From Sulfuritalea sp. (GTDB taxonomy: Bacteria; Pseudomonadota; Gammaproteobacteria; Burkholderiales; Rhodocyclaceae): a stretch of DNA of 64,000 nt. Location of the stretch: assembly GCA_016710465.1 (NCBI GenBank), contig JADJVS010000014.1, positions 1,550,001 to 1,614,000 on the forward strand. Direction: 5' to 3'. The notes under the pieces were generated by a model that searched no databases, was not told where the DNA came from, and saw only the letters and a list, made by a program, of their open reading frames with translations. How positions within the stretch are numbered: position 1 is the stretch's first letter; every line of letters starts with the position of its first letter. The position numbers were made by a program, and so were the translations under genes. Of this stretch, positions 42,824 through 51,395 are shown in pieces.

Positions 42824-42908
42824 ATTTTGTTCCCATCCATGGTTGATGCGGCCAATTGTCGCAGGGGCAGGGCGCGCCTTTCCTTGATCCGTGTCGGATA
42901 ATCGCACG

Positions 42909-44186
42909 ATGTCCGCGTTTGCCACCGCCGGTCCCGGCGAAAACCTCTACCCTGCCCAGCGCCGCAGCGTATTACTGCGCTGGTGGCTGCTGCTGGCGGC
43001 GACCATCGCCGTGTTGTCGGCGCCGACTGTTCTTGGTCTGGCGTTGCCGCTGCCGCCCATGCTGGCCGTGTTGGGCGCGTTGGCCGGTTTCAACGCCTGG
43101 CTGCAGTGGCGCGCATCCGAGGCGGCGTCGGTGCCGCCCGGCGAGTTGTTCGGCCAACTATGCGTCGACCTCGCGGCGCTTGCGGTGCTGCTGTATCTGT
43201 CGGGTGGCGGCGCCAACCCGCTGATCTCGCTGCTTCTGGTTCCCGTCGCGGTGGCCGCGCTGTCATTGCCAGGGCGGCTGACGGCTGTCGTGACCATTCT
43301 GGCGATACTCGCTTATTCCTTGCTGACCTGGCTCTACCTGCCGCTGTCGGTGGGCGACGCGGAGCGCGCGGCAAGTCTTCACCTGGCCGGGATGTGGCTT
43401 ACCTTCGTGGTCTCGGCGACGATGATCGCCTGGTTCGTGGCGCGCATGACCGCCTCGATCCGCGACCGCGACCACCGCCTTGCCGCCGCGCGCGAACAGG
43501 CCCTGCGCGACGAACGCGTCGTTGCGCTGGGGGCCCTGGCGGCCGGCGCGGCGCATGAACTGGGCACACCGCTGGCGACCATCGCCGTGCTGGTGGGCGA
43601 ACTGGAGCGCGACCCCTCGTTTGACGCCGATGTGCGTGCCGACCTGGCGCTGGTGCGCGAACAGGTCGCGCTTTGCAAGGGCATCATCAGCGGCATGGCG
43701 GAGCGCGGCGGCGTCGTTCGCGCCGAGGACATCCAGGCCCAGGATGCGGCCGATTGGCTGCGCGGGGTGGTGACGCGCTGGCAGGCGATGCGGCCGCGGG
43801 CGAGCGCCGCGATCCATGTCGCCGGCAGCGGCACGGCAGCCCGCCTGGTGCCCGATCCGGCGCTGGAGCAGGCCCTGGCCAGCCTGCTCAACAACGCGGC
43901 GGATGCCGACGATGGCGAGATTCGCGTCGAGCTTGGCTGGGACAGCGGCTGGATCATGCTCGCGGTTCGCGACCGAGGCGCCGGCTACGGCACCGAGGTA
44001 CTTCGCCGCGGCGGTCGCGAGGCGCTTCCGGCAAGCCGGGGTGGCGCAGGCATTGGCCTGTTGCTGGCCTTCTCGGCCGTGGAGCGCGGCGGCGGGCGCA
44101 TCGAACTCGACAATCCGCCGGAAGGCGGCGCGCGGGCGCGCATCCAATTGCCGCGCGCGGATACTCAGGAGGCAGCGGGGACATGA
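42909..44186 (+). CDS. regB: Redox-sensing histidine kinase RegB/PrrB-like
   Basis: Membrane kinase of the RegBA global redox system. About six membrane helices in the first 180 residues, including the first (WWLLLAATIAVLSAPTVLGL) and a loop LYLSGGGANPLISLLL that matches the quinone-binding GGxxNPF motif of RegB. The transmitter has the phospho-His in LAAGAAHELGTPLATIAVLV, N-box LNNAADADDGEI and G-boxes VRDRGAGYG and GGAGIGLLLAFSAVERGGG. I see no RegB-type redox Cys next to the His box, though one Cys occurs further on (VALCKGIISG). Coupled to regA by ATGA. Probably regulates the adjacent nir and nos genes. Confidence 0.9.
   Translation: MSAFATAGPGENLYPAQRRSVLLRWWLLLAATIAVLSAPTVLGLALPLPPMLAVLGALAGFNAWLQWRASEAASVPPGELFGQLCVDLAALAVLLYLSGGGANPLISLLLVPVAVAALSLPGRLTAVVTILAILAYSLLTWLYLPLSVGDAERAASLHLAGMWLTFVVSATMIAWFVARMTASIRDRDHRLAAAREQALRDERVVALGALAAGAAHELGTPLATIAVLVGELERDPSFDADVRADLALVREQVALCKGIISGMAERGGVVRAEDIQAQDAADWLRGVVTRWQAMRPRASAAIHVAGSGTAARLVPDPALEQALASLLNNAADADDGEIRVELGWDSGWIMLAVRDRGAGYGTEVLRRGGREALPASRGGAGIGLLLAFSAVERGGGRIELDNPPEGGARARIQLPRADTQEAAGT
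43007..43031 (-). repeat. 25-bp dispersed repeat, copy 7 (inside regB-like)
   Basis: Minus strand AACAGTCGGCGCCG, four variable bases, CACGGCG; one mismatch in the core. The gene reads the plus strand as AVLSAPTV within its first membrane helix. Confidence 0.7.
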
Positions 44187-44731
44187 ACCAAGCAATATTG
44201 CTGATCGAGGACGACGCAACCTTCAGCGGCGCCTTGACGCGGGCGCTCAAGCGGCGTGGCCACGAGGTTTTCGTCGCGCCAACGCCCGAGCTCGCCCTGG
44301 ACAAGGCCCGGCAGGAGGAACCGGACTGGATCGTGCTCGATCTCAATCTCGCCGGCGCCTCGGGGATCGCCCTGATACCTCGGCTACGCGAGATGCTGCC
44401 GGCGTGCCGCATCGTGGTGCTGACGGGCTACGCCAGCATCAGCACGGCAGTTGATGCGATCAAGCTGGGCGCCGTGCAATACCTGGCCAAGCCGGTGGAT
44501 GTCGAAACCCTGCTGCGGGCCTTCAGCCACCACCCCGGCGGCGCGGCGGAGGCGGCGGTGGGCATCGTGCCGCCCCCCGCCGTGCCCATGTCCGTCGACC
44601 GCATGGAGTGGGAGCACATCCAGCGCGTGTTGCGCGAACACCAAGGCAACATTTCCGCTACGGCGCGGGCGCTCAACATGCACCGCCGCACGCTGCAGCG
44701 CAAGCTTCTGAAACGGCCGACGAAACAGTAG
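44183..44731 (+). CDS. regA: Response regulator RegA/PrrA-like
   Basis: 182-residue two-domain regulator. The receiver domain has LLIEDDATF, phospho-acceptor Asp in WIVLDLNLAGASGIALIPRL, VVLTGYASISTAVDAIKLGA and Lys in YLAKPVD. After a short Pro-rich linker comes a Fis-type HTH: WEHIQRVLREHQGNISATAR and ALNMHRRTLQRKLLKR, which is the strongly conserved RegA/ActR DNA-binding end. The partner kinase gene overlaps upstream by four bases. The pair sits between nir and nos, its expected targets. Confidence 0.93.
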   Translation: MNQAILLIEDDATFSGALTRALKRRGHEVFVAPTPELALDKARQEEPDWIVLDLNLAGASGIALIPRLREMLPACRIVVLTGYASISTAVDAIKLGAVQYLAKPVDVETLLRAFSHHPGGAAEAAVGIVPPPAVPMSVDRMEWEHIQRVLREHQGNISATARALNMHRRTLQRKLLKRPTKQ

Positions 44732-44734
44732 CTC

Positions 44735-45205
44735 TCAGTAGCCAACAGCGACGCGGTAGGGTACCGCGATCCGATGGCGATCGGTTTCGATCAGCACCGT
44801 CACGATCCAGTTCATTCCGCCGGAAACGCAGACCGGCAGCGAAGCGCCGCCGGCATGGCGGTCCGTGTCCACCGCGGTCAGTTCGACACGGTTGTAGCCC
44901 ATGTTCATGGTCTCGCCGACAAAATCAAGCTCGATACGGTTCGCCTTGAGGCCGCTGTGGGCCACTTCGACTTGCAGCGGCGTCAGTATCGGGATCGGCC
45001 GCGGCGCGATCGACAGCACGATGCGGCCACCCTCGGGCAGGATGGCGGCGCAGGCCTGGCGTTGCAGGTCACAGCCCGGCTCCGGGCTGGCCTTGATGTC
45101 GGACTTGGGCAGCAGCAGCGGTGAGGCATGGTGGCCGGCGATGCCGATGGCGATCAACAGGGCGAGCATGGCCAGTGTGCCTGCCGTGGATTTATCGAAC
45201 TTCAC
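44735..45205 (-). CDS. Membrane-anchored periplasmic protein, FixH/YtkA-like
   Basis: 156 residues; one N-terminal membrane helix (TLAMLALLIAIGIAGHHASP) and a periplasmic beta-rich part: GGRIVLSIAPRPIPILTPLQ, IELDFVGETMNMGYNRVELT, SLPVCVSGGMNWIVTVLIET. The Met-x-Met-Gly, Cys and Gly-Met-x-Trp positions resemble the Ig-like FixH/YtkA group, some of which bind copper, but this is not firm. GTG start at 45205. Convergent with regA (three bases between stops) and divergent from nosZ, sharing the intergenic region that carries the nosZ FNR box, so co-regulation with nosZ is possible. Confidence 0.7.
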   Translation of the reverse strand: MKFDKSTAGTLAMLALLIAIGIAGHHASPLLLPKSDIKASPEPGCDLQRQACAAILPEGGRIVLSIAPRPIPILTPLQVEVAHSGLKANRIELDFVGETMNMGYNRVELTAVDTDRHAGGASLPVCVSGGMNWIVTVLIETDRHRIAVPYRVAVGY

Positions 45206-45266
45206 GATCGGAATTAGCCTGGGCTATGGGCATATGCAGAAAATCATTGGTCCGGGCTCGGCAACG

Positions 45267-45309
45267 TTGACGCACATCAAGAATAATCCTGTCATGGCAG
45301 CCTTAGAAT
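45267..45309 (+). promoter_or_regulatory. FNR/DNR-dependent promoter of nosZ
   Basis: Box TTGAC-GCAC-ATCAA at 45267-45280 (nine of ten positions). A -10 element TAGAAT at 45304-45309 matches TATAAT in five of six positions, and its distance from the box (centre about 41-42 bases before the predicted start near 45316) is the class II spacing. ATG of nosZ is at 45408. Confidence 0.8.
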
Positions 45310-45407
45310 GTGCGGCAAATTGTCGCAGGCAACAAGCTTGCGGCACAAGGAAGTTGGATGCAGACAAGGCAGTGATTCGAAGTATCAACCGGAATGGGAG
45401 CAACAAA

Positions 45408-47699
45408 ATGAAACAGTTTAGCAAGCAAGCCACCACGCTGCTGCTCGCGGCGGGCATGGGCCTTGCGGCCACGGCCAGTTGGTCGGCTGAAAGCCTGCAG
45501 GACGTGCTGAAACGGCGCAATCTGAGCCAGCAGGATCTCCTGGCGGCGGCCAAGACCTATGTGCCGACCGGCAAGCGTGACGAGTTCGTCGCCTTCAGCT
45601 CGGGCGGCCAGTCGGGCCAGATCATCGTCTACAGTGTTCCGTCGATGCGCATCCTCAAGTACATCGGCGTGTTCACTCCGGAACCCTGGCAGGGCTACGG
45701 TTTTGATGAGAGCTCGAAGGCGGTGCTGAAACAGGGCCGCATCGACGGCAAGGACATCACCTGGGGCGACACCCACCATCCGGCGATTTCGGAAACCAAC
45801 GGCGAATACGACGGCCAGTTCCTGTTCATCAACGACAAGGCCAACCCGCGCCTGGCGGTGATCGACCTGCGCGACTTCGAGACCAAGCAGATCGTGGTCA
45901 ACCCGATCTTCAAGTCCGAGCACGGCGGCGCCTTCGTCACCTCCAACACCGAATACATTATTGAGGCCGCCCAGTATGCCTCGCCGCTCGAGAACAAGAA
46001 GTTCTATCCGCTGGAAGAGTTCAACGAGAAGTATCGCGGCGGCGTGACCTACTGGAAGTTCGATCGCAAGGAAGGCCGCATCGACACCGCGAAGTCGTTC
46101 TCGCTCGAACTGCCGCCCTACTCGCAGGATCTTTCCGATGCCGGCAAGGGCCCATCCGACGGTTGGTCCTTCACCAATTCCTTCTGCTCCGAGCGTTACG
46201 TCGGCGGCATCGAGAAGGGCCGTCCGCCGTATGAAGCCGGCTGCTCCGCCAAGGACACCGACTACCTGCACGTGATCAACTGGAAGAAGGCCGCGGAACT
46301 GGTTGCCGCCGGCAAAGCCAAGAAGATCAACGGCCACGACGTGCTGATGATGGAAACGTCGATCAAGGAAGGCATCCTGTTCCTGGTTCCCGAACCCAAG
46401 TCGCCGCACGGTGTCGACGTGACTCCGGATGGCAAGCTCCTGACCGTCGCCGGCAAGCTCGACACGCACGTCTCGGTGTATAGCTTCGAGAAGATCATGG
46501 CCGCCATCAAGGCCGGCAAGTTCGAATCCAAGGATCCCTACGGCATTCCGGTGATCGGCATGAAGGATGCGCTGCATACGCAGGTATCGCTGGGCCTCGG
46601 CCCGTTGCATACCCAGTATGACAGCAAGCCCTGTGTCGCCTACACCTCGCTGTATGTGGACTCGCAGGTCGCCAAGTGGAACTACTGCGAAGGCAAGGTG
46701 CTGGACAAGATCAGCGTGCACTACAACATCGGCCACCTGATGACCATGGAAGGCGATTCGACCAAGCCGGCCGGCAAGTACCTCGTCGCGCTGAACAAGC
46801 TGTCGATCGACCGCTTCGTCCCCGTCGGCCCGCTGCAACCGCAGAACCACCAGCTCATCGACATCAGCAACGACAAGATGCAGTTGCTGTATGACATGCC
46901 GCTGCCGCTGGGCGAGCCGCACTACGTCGTCGCCATCGATGCCAAGAAGCTGAAGCCCGCCGTGCGTTACAAGGTGGGTACAGACAGCCGCACCGACAAG
47001 CCGCATCCGGGCGCCGTGCGTGCCGGCGAGGAGAAGACGGTCAAGAAGGGCAACAAGGTTGAAGTGTTCGCCACGCTGATCCGTTCGCACATCACGCCGG
47101 AAACCATCGAAGTCGATGTCGGCGACGAGGTGACGATCAACCTGACCAACCTTGAACGGGCACAGGACGAGACCCACGGCTTCACGGTGTCGACCTACAA
47201 CGTGCATGCGTCGGTCGAGCCGGGCAAGACGGTCGCGGTCAAGTTCAAGGCCGACAAGGAAGGCGTCTATCCCTACTATTGCACGGAGTTCTGTTCCGCG
47301 CTGCACCTTGAGATGCAGGGCTACCTGCTGGTCAAGCCGAAGGGCTGGAAGCCGACCAAGACGACGCTGGCCAAGGGCAGCTACACGGAAGCCGACTACA
47401 AGGCGACCGTGAAGAAAGTGGCCGATACCCAGGCGATCATCGACTCCGTCGTGGCCTACATCACCAGCGTCAATTACAAGGACTTCCCGGACGTCGTGGC
47501 GATGGTGGAAGACGCCTTCGACCAGCTCGGCAAAACCAAGGGCCTGAAGGAAAAGCACGAAGGTTTCGCCGCCAAGAAGGACTGGGAGAACGCCAACCTG
47601 TGGGCCGAGCAGATCTGGCAATACCAGGTCAAGACCGCCGACCTTGGGCTGCGTGCCAAAACCTATCTTGAGCAGAATGGAGCCAAGAAGGTCAAGTAA
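45408..47699 (+). CDS. nosZ: Nitrous oxide reductase, clade II (Sec-type)
   Basis: Periplasmic copper enzyme reducing N2O to N2. 763 residues. The leader (MKQFSKQATTLLLAAGMGLA ... ASWSAES) is a Sec signal without the twin-arginine motif of clade I. The propeller carries the CuZ His segments (DTHHPAISETNGEYDGQFLF, HGGAFVTSNTEYIIEA, SPHGVDVTPDGK, TYDSKP-like HTQYDSKPCVAYT, YNIGHLMTMEGD, PQNHQLIDISNDK). The C-terminal cupredoxin domain has the CuA ligands in YYCTEFCSALHLEMQGY plus His in DETHGFTV. GGGAG lies before ATG 45408. A strong terminator follows. The gene order downstream is that of clade II clusters. Confidence 0.98.
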   Translation: MKQFSKQATTLLLAAGMGLAATASWSAESLQDVLKRRNLSQQDLLAAAKTYVPTGKRDEFVAFSSGGQSGQIIVYSVPSMRILKYIGVFTPEPWQGYGFDESSKAVLKQGRIDGKDITWGDTHHPAISETNGEYDGQFLFINDKANPRLAVIDLRDFETKQIVVNPIFKSEHGGAFVTSNTEYIIEAAQYASPLENKKFYPLEEFNEKYRGGVTYWKFDRKEGRIDTAKSFSLELPPYSQDLSDAGKGPSDGWSFTNSFCSERYVGGIEKGRPPYEAGCSAKDTDYLHVINWKKAAELVAAGKAKKINGHDVLMMETSIKEGILFLVPEPKSPHGVDVTPDGKLLTVAGKLDTHVSVYSFEKIMAAIKAGKFESKDPYGIPVIGMKDALHTQVSLGLGPLHTQYDSKPCVAYTSLYVDSQVAKWNYCEGKVLDKISVHYNIGHLMTMEGDSTKPAGKYLVALNKLSIDRFVPVGPLQPQNHQLIDISNDKMQLLYDMPLPLGEPHYVVAIDAKKLKPAVRYKVGTDSRTDKPHPGAVRAGEEKTVKKGNKVEVFATLIRSHITPETIEVDVGDEVTINLTNLERAQDETHGFTVSTYNVHASVEPGKTVAVKFKADKEGVYPYYCTEFCSALHLEMQGYLLVKPKGWKPTKTTLAKGSYTEADYKATVKKVADTQAIIDSVVAYITSVNYKDFPDVVAMVEDAFDQLGKTKGLKEKHEGFAAKKDWENANLWAEQIWQYQVKTADLGLRAKTYLEQNGAKKVK

Positions 47700-47761
47700 T
47701 TCATTTCCCACCTGTCGGGGATGGCATCCCCTTGCGGGATGACGTAAATCAAGGCAGCAAC

Positions 47762-47793
47762 CGGGGGGCAGAGTTAGTCTGCCCCCCGTTTTT
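47762..47793 (+). terminator. Rho-independent terminator after nosZ
   Basis: CGGGGGGCAGA, loop GTTAG, TCTGCCCCCCG followed by TTTTT: an 11-bp GC-rich stem with a proper T tract, 62 bases after nosZ and 20 bases before the next gene. Confidence 0.93.
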
Positions 47794-47812
47794 CTTATGA
47801 GGAGTTATACCC

Positions 47813-48121
47813 ATGAACATGAAATTGATTCTGGCCGCTGCGGCCGCCGCCGGTTTTGCCGCTCCCGTGCTGGCCGACGGCAAGGCGCTTTACCTGGAAA
47901 AGACCTGCATCGCCTGCCATGGCAAGGATGCCAAGAAGCCGCTGACGCCGGAATACCCCAAGCTCGCCGGACAGAACGCCAAGTACGCCGAAAAGCAGAT
48001 GCAGGACATCAAGAGCGGCGCGCGCGCCAACGGGAACTCCGCAGCCATGAAGGGGGTCATGCATCTGGTGTCGGACGAGGAAATCAAGCAACTTGCAAAA
48101 TATTTGTCGGAAATCAAGTAG
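47813..48121 (+). CDS. nosC1: Monoheme cytochrome c of the nos cluster
   Basis: 102 residues with signal peptide (MNMKLILAAAAAAGFAAPVLA) and one CIACH site (LEKTCIACHGKDAKKPLTPE), then PKLAGQNAKYAEKQMQDIKS as in small c-type cytochromes related to one half of c4, and an axial Met in GVMHLVSDEEIKQLAKYL. AGGAG precedes the ATG. Clade II clusters usually have two such cytochromes between nosZ and nosB, and they are thought to carry electrons from NosGH/NosB or bc1 to NosZ. The gene follows the nosZ terminator, so its transcription likely needs read-through. Confidence 0.88.
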   Translation: MNMKLILAAAAAAGFAAPVLADGKALYLEKTCIACHGKDAKKPLTPEYPKLAGQNAKYAEKQMQDIKSGARANGNSAAMKGVMHLVSDEEIKQLAKYLSEIK

Positions 48122-48144
48122 GTCCGGTCTCCGCGCCTGGCGGC

Positions 48145-48186
48145 TTGATGTCTATCAATGAATGCTTATATGCCTGAGCGGACAAT
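48145..48186 (+). promoter_or_regulatory. Second FNR/DNR-dependent promoter in the nos cluster
   Basis: TTGAT-GTCT-ATCAA at 48145-48158 is a perfect consensus box. GACAAT at 48181-48186 (four of six to TATAAT) sits exactly where a class II -10 should be; predicted start near 48193, ATG at 48219. It would express the second cytochrome and nosB onward independently of nosZ. Confidence 0.8.
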
Positions 48187-48218
48187 TGTTTCAGGCTAAC
48201 CAACACAGAGGAAACGAA

Positions 48219-48962
48219 ATGCACAAGATACTTACCGTGGCGCTCTCGCTGGCCTTGGTTCCCGCCTTCGCGCTGGCCGCGCCGCCCGCGCCCAAGGCCG
48301 CCGGCATCGAGTCCAAGGATTACCAATGGGCGAAGATGGAAGGCGAACTCAAGGAAGCGCTGGAAAAGAAGGGCGACCTCAAGCGCGGCAAGGAAACCTA
48401 TGAAATCTGCGGCGCCTGCCACCTGCCTTCCGGCGCCGGGCGCTCCGACGGCACCTTCCCGCAGCTCGCCGGCCAGCACAGTACGGTGCTGATCAAGCAG
48501 ATGGCCGACATTCGCATGGGCCTGCGCGACAACCCGACGATGTATCCCTTCGCCAAGGAAATGACCGACCATCAGGACCTGGCCGACACCTCGGCCTACA
48601 TCCAGAGCCTGTGCATCCCGGTCGATCACGGCAAGTACGAGGGTCCCGATGCCGCCAAGCAGGTCGCCGCCGGCAAGGAGCTCTACGAGAAGCAGTGCAT
48701 CGAGTGCCACAAGGCCAACGGCGAGGGCGTCAAGGAAAAGTTCTATCCCGTGCTCGCCGGCCAGCACTACAAGTACCTGCTGCGCCAGATGACCGAGATC
48801 CGTGACGGGCACCGGCGTAATGCCAACCCGGACATGGTCAAGGTGATCAAGCCCTACACCAACGATCAACTGGTGGCGATTTCGGCCTACCAGGCCAGCC
48901 TTTCCATGCCGGGCTCGATGTGCAAGCCCAAGGCCGGCGCGGCGGCAAAAAAGAAGAAGTAA
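48219..48962 (+). CDS. nosC2: Diheme cytochrome c of the nos cluster
   Basis: 247 residues with a signal peptide (ILTVALSLALVPAFALAAPP) and two heme sites, CGACH (YEICGACHLPSGAGRSDGTF) and CIECH (YEKQCIECHKANGEGVKEKF). Each is followed by an LAGQH segment (FPQLAGQHSTVLIKQMADIR, YPVLAGQHYKYLLRQMTEIR) and a Met region (PTMYPF). The C-terminal tail is Lys-rich. Diheme c4-like cytochromes are typical of clade II nos operons as NosZ donors. Own FNR-type promoter upstream; GAGGAAA ribosome site. Followed 68 bases later by nosB. Confidence 0.9.
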   Translation: MHKILTVALSLALVPAFALAAPPAPKAAGIESKDYQWAKMEGELKEALEKKGDLKRGKETYEICGACHLPSGAGRSDGTFPQLAGQHSTVLIKQMADIRMGLRDNPTMYPFAKEMTDHQDLADTSAYIQSLCIPVDHGKYEGPDAAKQVAAGKELYEKQCIECHKANGEGVKEKFYPVLAGQHYKYLLRQMTEIRDGHRRNANPDMVKVIKPYTNDQLVAISAYQASLSMPGSMCKPKAGAAAKKKK

Positions 48963-49030
48963 GTCCTGTGGCAACCCGCGCCGTGCTCGCGGCGCGGGAC
49001 ATATAACGACATAGGTTCCACTCCCCTACC

Positions 49031-50008
49031 ATGCAAGCCAACAAGAACCGACTGGTCACCATCCTGACCCTGATCGGCATGGCGGCCCTGATGGCCGCCT
49101 ATTTCGCCCCGATCTGGTGGGTATCGCTCACCGCCCCGAATTACCCCAAGGATGCTTTCCCGGATGGCATCCGCATCCACTTCCACTTCGATGGCGTTTA
49201 TAACGGCTGCAGTGCCGCGGGCAAGGGCACGCGCATGGCCGACGAGATCCTGCAGAAGGACCTCGACCATACCGTCGAGCGCTACAACCCGGTGCTGGAC
49301 CAGAAGAAGAACGTCAACAAGGACGCCGAGGGACTCGACTGCGTCCATGAAATGAACACCATCAACCACTATGTTGGCATGTTTCCGATCTCGACCGGAG
49401 CGCCGGTCGAGAAGCCGATGGCCAAATTCTTCTTCGGCTTCTTCGCCGTCATGCTGTTGGGATTCATCGCACCCGAGGGACGCAAGCGTCTGATGGTCCT
49501 GGCCGCGGGATTTGCCGCCGTAGCCGCATGGATGGTGGTACACCAGTTTGTGCTGGGCCATATGGAGACGCACATCGCGACCTATGTCGATGAAGCCGGC
49601 ACCTTCTTCAAGGAGCCCGACAAGATCAAGGCCTGGGGTGACAACGTGCGCCTCATCACCACGGCCGTCATCGCCGGCCTGATCGTGGCCATGGCGATAG
49701 TCGTCGCCGGCGTCGCCAAATTTCGCGGCTTCTCGCTGCTGCTGGTACTCGTGCCGGCGCTGATGCCGGTGTTCTTCGTCCTCGAATACGCCGGCTGGCT
49801 CTGGTTCTTCGGCCACAACATGCATCCCTGGGGCGCCTTCACGGTCAAGCCCTTCATGCCCACCGTGTTTGGCGAGGGCAAGGTGGCGCAGTTCTCCACT
49901 TATTCCTATCCCTACTGGGGCTATGCCCTTCTGCTGATCGCCTCCGCCAGCCTGATTCCCGCGGCGCTGCTGCGTCGGCAGCAGTTGCGCGAGGGCGGCG
50001 GAAGCTGA
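49031..50008 (+). CDS. nosB: NosB-like integral membrane protein
   Basis: 325-residue membrane protein specific to clade II nos clusters. Hydrophobic helices: LVTILTLIGMAALMAAYFAP, AKFFFGFFAVMLLGFIAPEG, LMVLAAGFAAVAAWMVVHQF, LITTAVIAGLIVAMAIVVAG, FSLLLVLVPALMPVFFVLEY and GYALLLIASASLIPAALLRR. A large periplasmic loop after the first helix holds WWVSLTAPNYPKDAFPDGIR, IHFHFDGVYNGC and HEMNTINHYVGMFPIS with several His. Proposed to take part in electron transfer or copper handling for NosZ; mechanism unproven. Eight bases before nosD. Confidence 0.9.
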   Translation: MQANKNRLVTILTLIGMAALMAAYFAPIWWVSLTAPNYPKDAFPDGIRIHFHFDGVYNGCSAAGKGTRMADEILQKDLDHTVERYNPVLDQKKNVNKDAEGLDCVHEMNTINHYVGMFPISTGAPVEKPMAKFFFGFFAVMLLGFIAPEGRKRLMVLAAGFAAVAAWMVVHQFVLGHMETHIATYVDEAGTFFKEPDKIKAWGDNVRLITTAVIAGLIVAMAIVVAGVAKFRGFSLLLVLVPALMPVFFVLEYAGWLWFFGHNMHPWGAFTVKPFMPTVFGEGKVAQFSTYSYPYWGYALLLIASASLIPAALLRRQQLREGGGS

Positions 50009-50015
50009 GACGACC

Positions 50016-51395
50016 ATGAAACGCTGGCGCGCGCTGTTGCCAGCCGTGTTGCTTGGGGTATCGACGCTGCTGGTGGCGCGGCCGGCCGATACCGAGCCGG
50101 AAAAGCCGGGCGGTTTCGGTGCCGGCGCCGACCTCACGACCGCGCCCCGTGTCGGCGTCGATCGCCCCAAACCCACCTTCATGCTGCGCGAACGCGACAA
50201 GCGGGTGCACGGCCTCAAGCCCTTCCAGGAGCTGGTCGATGCGGCGCCGGCCGGTTCGACTTTGCGTCCGCCGCCGGGAAACTACGCCGGCCCGGTGGTG
50301 CTGCGCAAGCCGCTGACGATCGAGGGCGACGGCAAGATCACCATCGATGCCGGCGACAGGGGCACGGTGTTTTCGCTCGAAGCCGACGGCGTCGTGCTGC
50401 GCGGCCTGCGCCTCACCGGCTCGGGCGATTCCCACGATACCGACGATTCCTGCCTTGATGTGCGCGGCCACCGCAACACCATCGAAAAGCTGGTGATCGA
50501 CAACTGCCTGTTCGGCATCGACCTCAAACAGGCCAGTGACAACGCCTTGCGCGGCAACCGCATCAGTTCCAAGCCGCGCGACCTTGGCGTGCGCGGCGAC
50601 GGCCTGCGCCTGTGGTACAGCGATCGCAACCTGATCGAGGACAACGAGGTGGTCGATTCGCGCGACATGGTGGCCTGGTATTCGCACGACAACGTCTATC
50701 GACGCAATGTCGGCAAGCGCAGCCGCTATTCGATCCATTTCATGTTTGCCAACAATAATGTGGTCGAGGACAACAAGTTCTACGACAACGCGGTCGGCGT
50801 GTATTTCATGTACACCGAGGGCGGCGTGCTGCGCAACAACCTGATTTCCCACGCCACCGGTGCGGCCGGCATGGCCGTCGGTTTCAAGGAGGCGAGCAAC
50901 GCGGTGGTCGAGGGCAACGAGATCATCTATTGCGCCGTGGGCATCGGCTCCGACCTCTCGCCCTTCCAGCCCGACAGCAAGATCTGGGTGCGCAACAATC
51001 GCTTCGCCTACAATGGCATCGCGATCAAACTCACCAGCGAATTGGGCGGCAACGTGGTCACCGACAACGTCTTCGAAGGCAACCTGAATCATGTCGTGCA
51101 AGTTGGGCGCAACACGGGCGAGCTCAATGAATGGCGTGGCAACTACTGGGACGATTACCAGGGCTTCGATCGCGATGGCGACGGGGTCGGCGACACGCCC
51201 TACGAACTGTATGCCTTCGCCGACCAGATCTGGATCGAACTGCCGCCGGCGCGATTCTTCAAGACCGCGCCGGTGATGGAACTGCTGGATTTTCTTGAAC
51301 GCCTGGCGCCGTTTTCTTCGCCTGAACTGACGCTGAAGGACGCCAAGCCGCGCTTTCTCAAGCCAGAAACGCAGAAGGGCAGGGTACAGGGATGA
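50016..51395 (+). CDS. nosD: NosD, periplasmic beta-helix copper-site maturation protein
   Basis: 459 residues. Signal peptide (WRALLPAVLLGVSTLLVARP) and a right-handed beta-helix of NosD/CASH repeats (IEKLVIDNCLFGIDLKQASD, IEDNEVVDSRDMVAWYSHDN, VVEDNKFYDNAVGVYFMYTE). The C-terminus has the NosD signature WRGNYWDDYQGFDRDGDGVG and ends PVMELLDFLERLAPFSSPEL. With the NosFY ABC transporter it matures the CuZ sulfide cluster of NosZ. ATG four-base overlap with nosG downstream. A paralogue lies at 58.6 kb. Confidence 0.95.
   Translation: MKRWRALLPAVLLGVSTLLVARPADTEPEKPGGFGAGADLTTAPRVGVDRPKPTFMLRERDKRVHGLKPFQELVDAAPAGSTLRPPPGNYAGPVVLRKPLTIEGDGKITIDAGDRGTVFSLEADGVVLRGLRLTGSGDSHDTDDSCLDVRGHRNTIEKLVIDNCLFGIDLKQASDNALRGNRISSKPRDLGVRGDGLRLWYSDRNLIEDNEVVDSRDMVAWYSHDNVYRRNVGKRSRYSIHFMFANNNVVEDNKFYDNAVGVYFMYTEGGVLRNNLISHATGAAGMAVGFKEASNAVVEGNEIIYCAVGIGSDLSPFQPDSKIWVRNNRFAYNGIAIKLTSELGGNVVTDNVFEGNLNHVVQVGRNTGELNEWRGNYWDDYQGFDRDGDGVGDTPYELYAFADQIWIELPPARFFKTAPVMELLDFLERLAPFSSPELTLKDAKPRFLKPETQKGRVQG

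Noticed and set aside
42843..42856. TTGAT-GCGG-CCAAT between the diheme cytochrome and regB, considered as an FNR box
   Set aside because: The right half-site lacks the ATCAA pattern; symmetry is too poor.
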